Positions 26,786 through 35,735 of a DNA stretch of 39,509 nucleotides are shown here, piece after piece. The notes below the pieces were generated by a model. It saw nothing but the letters and a program-made list of their open reading frames with translations, was not told where the DNA came from and did not search any database. This stretch comes from Chloroflexota bacterium. GTDB lineage: Bacteria; Chloroflexota; Anaerolineae; Aggregatilineales; Phototrophicaceae. The position numbers and the translations under genes are program-made. The stretch covers positions 1-39,509 of the forward strand of contig JAPOYT010000166.1 in assembly GCA_026706445.1 (NCBI GenBank). The letters are read 5' to 3'. The first letter of the stretch is position 1. Every line of letters begins with the position of its first letter.

Positions 26786-28414
26786 TTGAACTTGCAGACC
26801 GAACGCATTGAAAACCATAGAGCCCAATTCACTATCGAGATTGAAGCCGATCAGTTGGAGGATGCCAAGCGCCAAGCCGCCCGCAAGATATCGCGCCAGG
26901 TACGCATCAAGGGCTTCCGCAAAGGCAAGGCGCCCTACAAATTGGTCCTGCAGCGCGTCGGCGAAGGCGCCGTCTTGGAAGAGGCGCTGGAAGACCTGGG
27001 TGACGCGCTCTACAAGCAGGCATTGGACGAGTCTGAAGTTGTGCCCTACGGACCGGGCGCATTCGAAGACTTTAAGCTGGAGCCCGCCCCGACCTTTGTG
27101 TTTTCTGTGCCCTTGCAGCCTGAGGTCGATCTGAAGGACTACCTGGATGTCCGTCTCGATTTCGACGAGCCGCTCGTCACCGATGTCGAGGTCGATGGCG
27201 CCCTTAAGCAGATGCAGATGCGTCAGATCGAAGTGATCGATGACGAAATTGAAGTCACCGGGCCCGGGCATCGCGTGACCATCGCCGTGGACGGTGAATT
27301 CGTCGATGGCGAGCCGCCGGAAGAATTTGACCATGCCCCGACCGAAGACGCGCTGACATCAACTGATGACGATGATGACGAAGCTGGCGAGGCTGAAGCC
27401 GAACCGACCCCCTACGTGCCCAAGATGGGCGACACCTTTGTCAAGGACGAAAACACCCAGATCATATTGGATCCAAACCAGGATCCCTTCGTTCACGGAT
27501 TTGTCGGCAATTTAATCGGCGTAGAACTTGGCAGCGATGTCGAATTTGAGTTGACCATACCCGACGATGACGTCGAAGAGACCATCAGCGGACGGCGCGT
27601 TAGCTTCATCGTCACGATCAAGGAAATCGAGGCGATTTCCATTCCGGAATTGGATGACGAATTCGCCCGGCAAGTGAGCCGCGACCGGGGCGACGAAGAG
27701 ATGGATGCGACCGCGATTCGCCAATCCGTCCGCGACGATTTGCAGCAAGGGGCGCTGGATAACGCGCGGTCGGAGTACAGCGCCAGCGTGCTTCAGCAAA
27801 TTGTCGAAGGCGCCGAGATCGTATATCCTGATCTGATGCTGGACGAACATATCGACGACATGGTCGGAGAATTCGAGGGCAACCTGCAGCAGCAGCGGAT
27901 CAAACTGGAAGATTACTTGCGCCTGACCAACAGTACGAGGGAGGAACTGCGTGAGCAGTATCGCGAGGGCGCCATCCACTCTTTGCGGCAGTCGCTGGTC
28001 CTGCGCGAACTCGTCAGCGCCCAGGAAATCGAAGTCACTGACGATGATATTAGTCTGCGGCTGGACAGAGTGATCGCCGGTTACGGCGCCAGCCCGGAGA
28101 TTCGCGAGGTCTTCGATTCACCGCAGATGCGCGGCAATATTCGCAGTGAGTTGGTTATGAATTACATCAACGCCCATCTCGCGGCAATCGGACGCGGGCA
28201 AGATCCAGCCGTCGCCATCGAAGAACTGCGGTCAGAGATGGCTGCCGATGCCGACCGGGCGCGCGAGCGCAGCGAAAGATTGCGGCGATATCGCGCGGAG
28301 GACGCTGCTGGCGACGAAGAGGCGTCGGAAGACGCCTCGGCCGCCGTCGCGCGCCCCCAGAGTGAGTCGGTTGAAGAGTTGGCCGACACCGAAGCCGAGA
28401 TTGGCAACACCTAG
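26786..28414 (+). CDS. tig: Trigger factor with an acidic insertion
   Basis: Ribosome-associated chaperone and peptidyl-prolyl isomerase. The ribosome-docking signature 'GFRKGKAP' is at residues 43-50. The FKBP-like PPIase domain spans about 150-275 but is split by about 55 extra residues (about 172-228) rich in Asp/Glu ('TSTDDDDDEAGEAEAE'). The C-terminal helical 'arms' domain follows (about 280-490), then an acidic/Arg tail of ~50 residues. At 542 aa it is about 100 longer than typical trigger factors. The start is TTG 26786, with AAGGA about 8 nt upstream; no in-frame start gives a better fit. clpP and clpX follow, the widely conserved tig-clpP-clpX order. Confidence 0.94.
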   Translation: MNLQTERIENHRAQFTIEIEADQLEDAKRQAARKISRQVRIKGFRKGKAPYKLVLQRVGEGAVLEEALEDLGDALYKQALDESEVVPYGPGAFEDFKLEPAPTFVFSVPLQPEVDLKDYLDVRLDFDEPLVTDVEVDGALKQMQMRQIEVIDDEIEVTGPGHRVTIAVDGEFVDGEPPEEFDHAPTEDALTSTDDDDDEAGEAEAEPTPYVPKMGDTFVKDENTQIILDPNQDPFVHGFVGNLIGVELGSDVEFELTIPDDDVEETISGRRVSFIVTIKEIEAISIPELDDEFARQVSRDRGDEEMDATAIRQSVRDDLQQGALDNARSEYSASVLQQIVEGAEIVYPDLMLDEHIDDMVGEFEGNLQQQRIKLEDYLRLTNSTREELREQYREGAIHSLRQSLVLRELVSAQEIEVTDDDISLRLDRVIAGYGASPEIREVFDSPQMRGNIRSELVMNYINAHLAAIGRGQDPAVAIEELRSEMAADADRARERSERLRRYRAEDAAGDEEASEDASAAVARPQSESVEELADTEAEIGNT

Positions 28415-28462
28415 GTCGAATGTTACGATTCCTCAGCACTGATGAAAGGCAGCCGATAGCGA

Positions 28463-29077
28463 ATGAACAGCTTCCACAATGTGATTCCTATGGTGATCGA
28501 GCAGGGCAGCCGTGGCGAGCGCGCCTACGACATCTATTCTCTGCTGCTTAAGGAGCGAATTGTCTTCGTCGGTTCCGGCATTAATGACCAAATTGCCAAC
28601 CTGATCGTGGCGCAATTGCTCTTCCTCGAGCGTGAGGGACCCGACCGCCGAGTCCAAATGTATATTAATTCGCCCGGTGGCGCGGTGTATTCGGGCTTGG
28701 CGATCTACGACTGCATGCAGCAAATCTCGGCGCCCGTAAGCACGGTCGCGGTTGGCATTACAGCCAGCTTTGGTACAGTTTTGCTAGCGGCGGGCGCGCC
28801 CGGCATGCGTCTTGCGCTGCCGAATGCGACCATCCACATGCATCAGCCTCTTGGCGGCGCGCAGGGGCAGGCTTCCGACATTGTCATCCAAGCCGAAGAA
28901 ATCGTGCGGCTCAAGAAGCGCATCATCGACATCTTTGTCAAGCACACCGGCAAGACGGAAGAGCAAGTAGAACATATTACCGACCGCGATGTCTACATGA
29001 CGGCGCAGGAAGCGACAGACTTTGGCTTGATCGACTCCGTTCTGCTTTCTGATTCGCGTGAAGCGGAAGGGGAGTGA
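28463..29077 (+). CDS. clpP: ATP-dependent Clp protease proteolytic subunit
   Basis: Serine protease that forms the double heptameric barrel fed by ClpX. In the 204-aa chain the catalytic Ser102 is in '[14 protein letters not shown]', His127 in '[10 protein letters not shown]' and Asp176 in '[12 protein letters not shown]'; '[17 protein letters not shown]' and '[10 protein letters not shown]' are family segments. The Ser motif differs slightly from the usual 'GQAASMG', with Thr before the Ala. ATG 28463 lies 48 bp after tig. clpX begins 1 bp after its stop, so the two are translationally coupled. Confidence 0.96.
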   Translation: MNSFHNVIPMVIEQGSRGERAYDIYSLLLKERIVFVGSGINDQIANLIVAQLLFLEREGPDRRVQMYINSPGGAVYSGLAIYDCMQQISAPVSTVAVGITASFGTVLLAAGAPGMRLALPNATIHMHQPLGGAQGQASDIVIQAEEIVRLKKRIIDIFVKHTGKTEEQVEHITDRDVYMTAQEATDFGLIDSVLLSDSREAEGE

Positions 29078-29078
29078 G

Positions 29079-30362
29079 GTGAGTTTTTCGCCGATCAAGC
29101 ACCGCTGCAACTTCTGCAATCGCACGCACGATGAGGTCGAGCGGCTGATCGCCGGTCCCGAACAAATTTATATCTGCAACTTCTGCGTGGAGCTCTGCCA
29201 CAATCTGCTGCAAGAAGAAGATGGCGACGAGCTCGAGACCGAAGACAACTTCGAATTCGAGCTGACGCTTTCGCCTCGCGAGATCGCCGAGCGCCTGAAT
29301 GAGTATGTCATCGGCCAGCAGGATGCCAAACGCGTCCTCAGCGTAGCCGTCTACAATCACTACAAGCGCATTCAGTCAACTGACGAACCACAAGACGTCG
29401 AGCTCGACAAGAGCAATATCCTGCTCGCGGGCCCAACCGGCTGCGGCAAGACCTTGTTGGCGCAGACGCTTGCGCGCATTCTGGACGTGCCCATCGTCAT
29501 CACCGATGCCACCGCCTTGACCGAAGCCGGCTACGTCGGCGAAGACGTGGAAAACATTCTCCTCCGTCTGATTCAAGCGGCTGATGGCAATATCGCGCGC
29601 GCCGAACGCGGCATTATCTACATTGATGAGATCGACAAAATCTCGCGCAAGTCAAACGCCAATCCTTCTATCACACGTGATGTTTCGGGCGAAGGCGTGC
29701 AGCAGGCGCTTCTCAAAATCCTCGAAGGCACCCTGTCCAATGTCCCGCCGCAAGGGGGGCGAAAGCACCCGCATCAAGAATTCCTGCAGATTGATACGCG
29801 CAATATCCTCTTCATCGTTGGCGGAACTTTCGCCGGCTTGGACGAGGTGATTCGACGCCGCATCGGCTTGAAGAGCAAGATCGGCTTTGGCGCTCAGGCT
29901 GAAAACGCCGAGCAGCGCGCGCTAGACTTGCTAAGCGAGGTCTCGCCTGAGGACCTGGTGCAGCATGGCATGATTCCGGAAATGGTCGGTCGATTGCCCG
30001 TAATCGTGGCTTTACAGCCGCTTGAGCTTGACGATTTGGTTCGTATCATGATTGAACCGAAAAATGCGCTCGTTAAGCAATATGAGCACCTGCTTTCGCT
30101 GGATGATGTGGAACTTGTGTTTGAGTCGGAAGCGCTTCTTGCAGCGGCCGAAATGGCGATAGAGCATGACACGGGGGCGCGCGGCTTGCGCTCGATCATC
30201 GAGACTTGTTTGCTCGATATTATGTTTGAAGTCCCCAGCCGCAAAGACATCAAGAAGGTCGTCATTGGCGAAGAGGTCATTCGCGGGCAGGAAAACCCCA
30301 AGATTTACACCAGCGATGGCGCCGTCATTACCCTCTCTGAGACCATAGATTCTGCCGCCTGA
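29079..30362 (+). CDS. clpX: Clp protease ATP-binding subunit ClpX
   Basis: AAA+ unfoldase that delivers substrates to ClpP. Numbered from GTG 29079 (427 aa): zinc-binding domain with Cys10, Cys13, Cys33 and Cys36 ('CNFC...ICNFC'), then the AAA+ core with Walker A 'GPTGCGKT' (118-125), pore loop region '[11 protein letters not shown]', Walker B '[10 protein letters not shown]', '[13 protein letters not shown]' and sensor 2 '[10 protein letters not shown]'. The frame is open to a GTG at 29058 inside clpP; GTG 29079 is chosen because GGGGAG (29069-29074) sits at proper distance before it and directly after the coupled clpP stop. Confidence 0.97.
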   Translation: MSFSPIKHRCNFCNRTHDEVERLIAGPEQIYICNFCVELCHNLLQEEDGDELETEDNFEFELTLSPREIAERLNEYVIGQQDAKRVLSVAVYNHYKRIQSTDEPQDVELDKSNILLAGPTGCGKTLLAQTLARILDVPIVITDATALTEAGYVGEDVENILLRLIQAADGNIARAERGIIYIDEIDKISRKSNANPSITRDVSGEGVQQALLKILEGTLSNVPPQGGRKHPHQEFLQIDTRNILFIVGGTFAGLDEVIRRRIGLKSKIGFGAQAENAEQRALDLLSEVSPEDLVQHGMIPEMVGRLPVIVALQPLELDDLVRIMIEPKNALVKQYEHLLSLDDVELVFESEALLAAAEMAIEHDTGARGLRSIIETCLLDIMFEVPSRKDIKKVVIGEEVIRGQENPKIYTSDGAVITLSETIDSAA

Positions 30363-30382
30363 TTTTCGCCAGCAAAACGCAA

Positions 30383-31003
30383 CTAGGTGATTGGCAGCAG
30401 AACTACCTCCGTTGCGCCGCCAACTCTGCTCTTGAAATTCTGCGCGTCCAGTTGCGTGGCTTCCTCGCCGACGCCGCCCCAATTATATGGGATGGCCCAG
30501 CGCGGCTCTATCATCTCCACCAGGCGCAAGGCTTCATCCACAGAAAGCCGACCGTATCCATCAATCGGCAGGATTACGATATCCGGCCGCAAATGCGCCA
30601 TCTCTGGCACAATTCCCGAATCGCCGACGTAATACAGATCGAAATAATCGAGCGAGATCACAAACCCCAAGCCTCCCGCGTCGCGTGGATGGCGCGGATC
30701 GTTCATGGTATAGGCGGGGACGGCTGTTATGCTCGCGCGCTCCAGGCTAATGCTCTGCCACTCTCGCAATACGACAGTGCCGCGAATGATGCGGGCGACG
30801 CTTTCGTTGCCGATGATCAGAGTCTGCTCGCCTCGCATTTTATCGACATCTGCTGGCGAACAGTGGTCATAGTGATCATGCCCGATCAAGACAACATCGG
30901 GCGGCTTTTCGCGTTTCACCACGCGCCAAGGCGCTATTTGAATGAAGGGCGACCCTTCAATGGCGAAGCTGCTATGCCCCTGCCACCGGATTCTGTCGAT
31001 CAA
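30383..31003 (-). CDS. MBL-fold metallohydrolase (UlaG-like)
   Basis: 206 aa. It begins 'IRWQGHSSFAIEG' and has the zinc-binding motif 'GHDHYDHCSP' (HxHxDH, about 41-50), then 'YYVGDSGIVPEM' (metal-bridging Asp) and 'PIDGYGRLSVDEALRL', typical of the UlaG-like branch of the metallo-beta-lactamase superfamily. Where UlaG-type proteins usually have 'DP' after the first strand ('lIDPw'), this one reads 'FIQIAPW'. Substrate unknown. The start is TTG 31003, as no ATG precedes the conserved region. The gene converges on clpX with a 20-bp gap and is divergent from obg. Confidence 0.8.
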   Translation of the reverse strand: MIDRIRWQGHSSFAIEGSPFIQIAPWRVVKREKPPDVVLIGHDHYDHCSPADVDKMRGEQTLIIGNESVARIIRGTVVLREWQSISLERASITAVPAYTMNDPRHPRDAGGLGFVISLDYFDLYYVGDSGIVPEMAHLRPDIVILPIDGYGRLSVDEALRLVEMIEPRWAIPYNWGGVGEEATQLDAQNFKSRVGGATEVVLLPIT

Positions 31004-31059
31004 CGGTTCTGCCCTTTGTCGTCCTCTTCCGCGCAGGATGGCTGGTGAAAAGATCCTGT

Positions 31060-31088
31060 TGGAATCAGGTTTGCTACCAAATTATAAA
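31060..31088 (+). promoter_or_regulatory. Promoter of obg-nadD
   Basis: TTGGAA (31060-31065), 17 bp, TATAAA (31083-31088). The predicted start of about 31095 gives a leader of about 130 nt before obg. The intergenic sequence 31004-31226 shows no gene. Confidence 0.5.
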
Positions 31089-31226
31089 TGAGCGCCGAGA
31101 ATCCTGACAGCGGCATGCGTGCGATCCTCTTACTATTCGACAGGCTCATTTTGCCTACACGTCATCATCAATCTCATGTATTCTTGCGCGATTAAGCTGG
31201 GTTGCGGCAGGCGCGGCAATACGAAT

Positions 31227-32492
31227 ATGCTGGTTGACGAAGCCAAGATATTTGTGGCGAGCGGCAAGGGTGGCGACGGCATGGTGTCGTTTCGCCGAGA
31301 GAAATATGTGGCTCGCGGCGGACCGTCGGGTGGCAGCGGCGGTCGCGGCGGCGATGTGGTCATTAAAGCCGATGCCAACCTCAATACGCTTTACAGTTTT
31401 CGCAAGCGCGCCCACTTCAAAGCCCGCGCCGGCGGCAAAGGCGGCTCGAGCAACAAGACCGGCGCCGATGCCGAGCCGCTTATCGTTCGCGTGCCGCCCG
31501 GCGCCATTGTGTGCGATGCCGAAACCGGCGGATTGATCGCCGATTTGGTTCGCGACGGGCAGGAGGTGGTTGCGGCGCTCGGCGGACGCGGCGGACGCGG
31601 CAACTCTCGCTTCAAGACCGCAGCCAATCAGGCGCCGCGCATGGCGGAAAAAGGCGAGCCCGGCAGTGAACGCTGGCTATCGCTCGAACTTAAATTGATC
31701 GCCGACGTGGCGCTTGTCGGCCTGCCGAACGCCGGTAAGTCGACTTTGCTTTCGGTAGTGAGCAACGCCAAGCCCAAGGTTGCCGATTATCCCTTCACTA
31801 CATTGGAGCCAAATCTGGGTACAGTGGTCTATGACAACAAGGACCTGGTCTTCGCCGATATACCTGGCTTGATTGAAGGCGCGCACCTCGGCGCCGGCCT
31901 GGGTCACGCCTTTCTGCGCCACATCCAGCGTACAGACATTATCGTTCATATCCTGGATGGCGCCTCGCCCGACCCACTCGCAGACTACAATCAGATCAGA
32001 GTTGAACTTGCGCTATTCGACGAAAAACTTGCGGAGCGACCCGAGATTGTGGTCGTGAACAAAATTGATTTGCTTGAGGCGCGCGAATATCTGGAATTGC
32101 TGAATGAAAGTCTCATGGAACGCGGAGTAAAGAATCTGCTTGAGATCTCAGCCTTGACGCGGGAAAACGTGGACCGCCTGATCCAGAGTGTATTCGAAGC
32201 CTTCGCCAAGCTGCCTCGTCGCGACGATCGCCCGTCTGATGAAAGCCCCGTCTATGAGCTGGATGCGCAAGACTTGCCTTTCGAGCTTGCGGTTGATGGC
32301 GGCGTCTATTACGTCAGCGGCAAAAGCATTGAGCGCGCCGCTGCAATGACATTTTGGGATTATGACGAGGCTGTTCTTCGGTTTCAGAAGACGCTGGAAA
32401 CGCTGGGCGTGGTCGACGCGCTATTGAAGGCGGGCGTCCGCAATGGCGACACGGTTTTCATCGGTGATTTTGAGTTGGAGTGGTCGGATTGA
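31227..32492 (+). CDS. obg: GTPase Obg/CgtA
   Basis: Ribosome-associated GTPase needed for 50S assembly and stress response. The 421-aa product has three parts. The Gly-rich Obg fold (1-158) shows 'SGKGGDGMVSFRREKYVARGGP' in two steps and 'GGRGGRGNSRFKTAANQAPR'. The G domain has P-loop 'LVGLPNAGKST', 'ADYPFTTLEPN' (switch I), 'FADIPGLIEGAHLGAGLG' (G3/switch II), 'VVNKIDL' (G4) and 'EISALT' (G5). The OCT domain ends the chain ('FWDYDEAVLRFQKTLETLGV...GDTVFIGDFELEW'). The reading frame is open to 31119; ATG 31227 is chosen because Obg proteins begin directly at this 'MLVDEAKIFV'. nadD overlaps its end by 4 bp. Confidence 0.96.
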   Translation: MLVDEAKIFVASGKGGDGMVSFRREKYVARGGPSGGSGGRGGDVVIKADANLNTLYSFRKRAHFKARAGGKGGSSNKTGADAEPLIVRVPPGAIVCDAETGGLIADLVRDGQEVVAALGGRGGRGNSRFKTAANQAPRMAEKGEPGSERWLSLELKLIADVALVGLPNAGKSTLLSVVSNAKPKVADYPFTTLEPNLGTVVYDNKDLVFADIPGLIEGAHLGAGLGHAFLRHIQRTDIIVHILDGASPDPLADYNQIRVELALFDEKLAERPEIVVVNKIDLLEAREYLELLNESLMERGVKNLLEISALTRENVDRLIQSVFEAFAKLPRRDDRPSDESPVYELDAQDLPFELAVDGGVYYVSGKSIERAAAMTFWDYDEAVLRFQKTLETLGVVDALLKAGVRNGDTVFIGDFELEWSD

Positions 32493-33097
32493 ACGCACAA
32501 CGCATTGGTATCCTGGGCGGCAGCTTTGATCCGCCGCAAATGGGGCATTTGATTCTGGCGGAATACAGCCGCGAAAGCCTTAACATGGACCATGTCCTCT
32601 TCGTGCCTGTGGCCGATCACCCGATAAAGAAGGGTGAAATTCGTCTCCCGATCCAACATCGTCTGGCGATGCTTGAACTCGCGATTGCCGACAATCCCTG
32701 TTTCAGCATTTCGCGCGATGATATCGACCGCGCTGGACCCCACTATTCCGCCGACACGGTGAAAATCATCCGCGAGCGATTCCCGCTGGCGCAGTTATAT
32801 TTTGTGATGGGTGGCGACAATCTGCGCTCGCTGCCAACCTGGGAACGCGCGCGGCAACTGTACCAGGATTGCCGATTGGCGGTGATGAAACGCGCCGACG
32901 AAGACATCGCCGCCGATATGCACGACGATGTCCTGCCCGGCTTATCGAAGCAAGTTGACATCGTCGATGTCCCGATGCTCAGCGTCTGGCTGTCTTCCAC
33001 CTACATCGTGCGGCGCTTGCGCGAGGGACTCAGCGTGCGCTACCTGGTTCCCGAGAATGTTTTGGATTACATCGCGGCCAATAATCTATACCGTTGA
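32489..33097 (+). CDS. nadD: Nicotinate-nucleotide adenylyltransferase with atypical signature
   Basis: Transfers AMP to nicotinate mononucleotide in NAD synthesis. 202 aa, with 'IGILGGSFDPPQMGHLILAE' at the N-terminus, 'YFVMGGDNLRSLPTWERARQL' (about 104-124) and 'WLSSTYIVRRLREG' (SSTxIR-type motif, about 165-178). Two oddities: the (H/T)xGH signature reads Q-M-G-H, and the loop usually written PPHK is 'DHPIKKG'. Both lie in the nucleotide site. TTG 32489 overlaps the obg stop (TTGA); GTG 32480 is also possible, with GGAG at 32477-32480 favouring 32489. The obg-nadD order is common in bacteria, which supports the assignment despite the changes. Confidence 0.88.
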   Translation: MNAQRIGILGGSFDPPQMGHLILAEYSRESLNMDHVLFVPVADHPIKKGEIRLPIQHRLAMLELAIADNPCFSISRDDIDRAGPHYSADTVKIIRERFPLAQLYFVMGGDNLRSLPTWERARQLYQDCRLAVMKRADEDIAADMHDDVLPGLSKQVDIVDVPMLSVWLSSTYIVRRLREGLSVRYLVPENVLDYIAANNLYR

Positions 33098-33103
33098 GCC
33101 AAT

Positions 33104-34825
33104 ATGACGAAGCCATCGCTCCTTTTATGCATTATCGTAATTGCTCTTGCAAATTTGACCGGCTCGTTCGCGCAGGACCAAACGCCCATTCCTACGCTCG
33201 CCGTACCTACTTTGGTGCCGACTGTCGACAACGGCGCCCCGCCAAAAACCCTGTCCACCCAGTCAGCCCTGGCTGATATCATCCGCTCCGCTGTGCTAAG
33301 AGTTGGCGTCCTCTACAACGAACCGCCGTACAGCGAGTTTACGCCCCAAGGGAACTTGCGCGGCTTCGACATCGAATTGATGCGTCTCATCGCCAACCTG
33401 TGGGACACGGATATCGAGTTCGTTCAGGTCACGCGAGAGAATGCCCTTGCCAAACTGAACCGGGCTGAGGTCGATGTTCTTGCCTCTGCCTTCGTCCATT
33501 ATCGCGATCTCGATGACCAGCTCGAATTCAGCCAAACATATTGGATCGGCCGGCAGGCGATGTTGGTTCGCGCGGAAAGTCCATACGAGGCCTTAAGTGA
33601 ACTAGGGAGTCAGCCCGTCGGTTATGTGATCGGCACGCGTTCGGAAATGGCGCTCAGCTTGTGGAACGCGAGCCTGGATGCGAGCCTGAATCTTCGGCGC
33701 TATTGGAACCTGGACCTCGCCTTCGCCGCCCTGGATCGTGGGGAAATCATGGGTTTGGTCGCTGAGGAACAGGCGCTTCAAGGCTTGACAGCCGATTACG
33801 CCGATCGCTTTAGAATCCTTGACGAAGCGGTGGCGCCTGAACCGCGCGCTCTCGCCATCCGCCGGCATGATATCGCGCTAAGACATTTGCTCGACCATAG
33901 TATTCAGTTGCTCGCCGAAGACGGTAGTTTGCAACGGCTGGTTCAAGAATATTTCCCCGAAAATGACAGTCCGGCATACACAGTGACGTTGTGGGATGGC
34001 TTAGGCGAGTCGATAAACCCGGCGCAGTATGCCGGCGAACTTAGGTATCCGGCGCGCTATATCTTGCCGCGGCTCGCGCGTTCGGCTGTGCTGCGCGTCG
34101 GCGGAATTGAAGACGGCGCTCAAGCATCATCGGCCGGTCAAGCGCAGCTCGCGGCGCTTAATGCCTCGCTTGTTCGCGAATTTGGCAATCGCTGGGGAGT
34201 GACGATCGAAGTCGTCCGCAGCACGGCCGAAGAAGCCGCGGACCTATTGGTCAAGGGCGAAATCGACATCGTTGCCGGTATCAAGCCGGACTGGCGGCTG
34301 GCGCCCTCGATGGACTTTTCGGCGCCCTATCTGCTTCATGGCGACAGATTGATGGCGCCGTCGCGCTCCCAGATACGTGGTTTTAATGACTTGCGCGGTC
34401 GAATCATTGGCGTCATTATCGGCGACGAAGGCGCCCGCGACCGGGCGCAAGCCTGGGCTGACAGCATCAACGCCAGCGTTCGTTTCTTTCGCACGACAGA
34501 AGCAGGCGCCGACAATACCTTGATGGAATTCAACAACGCGCACGCAATCTACGCCGACAGCCTGCTGCTGGTAGCGCATCTGCAAGCGAATCCTAACGCG
34601 CTTCGTTTGACCGAACGCTGGTATAGCCGTTCCTATTATTCCTTCGGCCTCCCGTACAACGATCTGGATTTCCGGCTGCTGGTAAACTATACGATTCAGG
34701 AACTTGTCCGCGATGGTACGCTGCAAGGACTCTCCGGCGCGCTGCTTCTTTCGGATGAGTTGCCGGACTTTGAGATAACGCCTGGCGCTGCTGTTTACGC
34801 CGGCATCAGTCTGTTAGCTCCTTAG
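33104..34825 (+). CDS. Secreted protein with two tandem family-3 solute-binding domains
   Basis: 573 aa with an N-terminal signal peptide (MTKPSLLLCIIVIALANLTGSFA, given in two parts: basic start, then hydrophobic core; cleavage after 'SFA'), no lipobox cysteine after it, and a Thr/Pro-rich linker ('TPIPTLAVPTLVPT'). Two periplasmic amino-acid-type binding modules follow: first about 60-290 ('VLRVGVLYNEPPYSEF', 'LRGFDIELMRLIANLW', 'EVDVLASAF', 'FSQTYWIG'), second about 325-560 ('VLRVGGIEDG', 'ADLLVKGEIDIVAGI', 'FSAPYLLHGDRLMAP'). Such domains capture small amino acids or act as sensor inputs. No ABC permease or ATPase is nearby and there is no membrane anchor or kinase domain on the chain. 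It follows nadD by 6 bp and overlaps a convergent gene by 20 bp. Confidence 0.8.
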   Translation: MTKPSLLLCIIVIALANLTGSFAQDQTPIPTLAVPTLVPTVDNGAPPKTLSTQSALADIIRSAVLRVGVLYNEPPYSEFTPQGNLRGFDIELMRLIANLWDTDIEFVQVTRENALAKLNRAEVDVLASAFVHYRDLDDQLEFSQTYWIGRQAMLVRAESPYEALSELGSQPVGYVIGTRSEMALSLWNASLDASLNLRRYWNLDLAFAALDRGEIMGLVAEEQALQGLTADYADRFRILDEAVAPEPRALAIRRHDIALRHLLDHSIQLLAEDGSLQRLVQEYFPENDSPAYTVTLWDGLGESINPAQYAGELRYPARYILPRLARSAVLRVGGIEDGAQASSAGQAQLAALNASLVREFGNRWGVTIEVVRSTAEEAADLLVKGEIDIVAGIKPDWRLAPSMDFSAPYLLHGDRLMAPSRSQIRGFNDLRGRIIGVIIGDEGARDRAQAWADSINASVRFFRTTEAGADNTLMEFNNAHAIYADSLLLVAHLQANPNALRLTERWYSRSYYSFGLPYNDLDFRLLVNYTIQELVRDGTLQGLSGALLLSDELPDFEITPGAAVYAGISLLAP

Positions 34826-35735
34826 GCTGGCGCTGTCCGCGCAGAACGATCGTCACGCCCAAGACTAGAATGACGCTGCCAATCACCTGCGGCACTGTCG
34901 GAATCTCGCTGAAGATTAGAAAAGCCCAGATCGCGCTCATGATTGGCACGGATTGAACCGTCATGGTCAGCGTGGTTGGCGAAATGAAGCGCAACACAAA
35001 ATTCAGCGCGCCGTGGCCGATGATCTGCGCCAGCACCGCCAGCAGCAAAACCCACAGATAGCCGCGCGGGTCGTAGCCGATTAACGGCACGCCGTCGATG
35101 GCAATGATGAGCAAAGTAACCGCCGCCGCTGCGGCATACACCAGCCAGATATAAGGTATGAATGCAACATCGCCCCGCACTTTGCGCCCCACAATGATGT
35201 ACAGCGCTGCCGAACAAGCGCTGATCACCGCCATCGCAATGCCGAGCGTCGGATTGCCGCCTGCTATCACTGCGGAGGTTCCGCTTGTCGTGAACGCGAT
35301 CAAGATGCCGCCGGCCAGCGCCGCCAAAATGCCTAGCCAAACGGCTTTGCCGAGCCTCTGTTTCAGCAGCGTCACTTCAAAAAAGGCGACCCATATTGGA
35401 ATCGTCGCGATGAAGGCTTGGTTGATCAAGACGCTGATATGTTCGAGGGAAGCGACCATCAAGACGATATTGATGCCGGACATCGCGCCGGCGATCACTG
35501 CCAGCCAGCGGCTTCGCACTGGCATGGCGGCGATTTCGCGAGCGCCTCGGTACCAAATGTAGGGCGCGAACATAACTGCGCCGGTAACCATGCGCCCAAA
35601 GGAAACGAGCGCCGGATGCATGTCATATTCAAAGGCGTAGCGAACGCAAATGGGACCGAATGACCAGGCAAAAGCCGAGACGGCGACCAGAATCCACAGA
35701 TGCGTCGTTGATGGCGCGGACAGGTTAATCCGCAT
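34806..35735 (-). CDS. EamA/DMT-superfamily transporter
   Basis: 309 aa with about ten hydrophobic helices arranged as two EamA repeats. The first repeat starts 'LWILVAVSAFAWSFGPICVRYAF' (split), includes 'LVSFGRMVTGAVMFAPYIWYR' and ends in 'LLKQRLGKAVWLGILAALAGG'; the second starts near residue 155 ('IAMAVISACSAALYIIVGRKVR') and closes 'IFSEIPTVPQVIGSVILVLGV', the standard end motif. Such proteins export amino acids or other small metabolites; the substrate is unknown. The start ATG 35735 overlaps the end of the neighbouring EamA gene by 11 bp, so the two are probably one operon. Confidence 0.88.
   Translation of the reverse strand: MRINLSAPSTTHLWILVAVSAFAWSFGPICVRYAFEYDMHPALVSFGRMVTGAVMFAPYIWYRGAREIAAMPVRSRWLAVIAGAMSGINIVLMVASLEHISVLINQAFIATIPIWVAFFEVTLLKQRLGKAVWLGILAALAGGILIAFTTSGTSAVIAGGNPTLGIAMAVISACSAALYIIVGRKVRGDVAFIPYIWLVYAAAAAVTLLIIAIDGVPLIGYDPRGYLWVLLLAVLAQIIGHGALNFVLRFISPTTLTMTVQSVPIMSAIWAFLIFSEIPTVPQVIGSVILVLGVTIVLRGQRQPKELTD

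Noticed and set aside
31151..31185. Alternative obg promoter TTGCCT ... TATTCT
   Set aside because: The spacer is 23 bp, too long; the TTGGAA-N17-TATAAA pair at 31060 is better.
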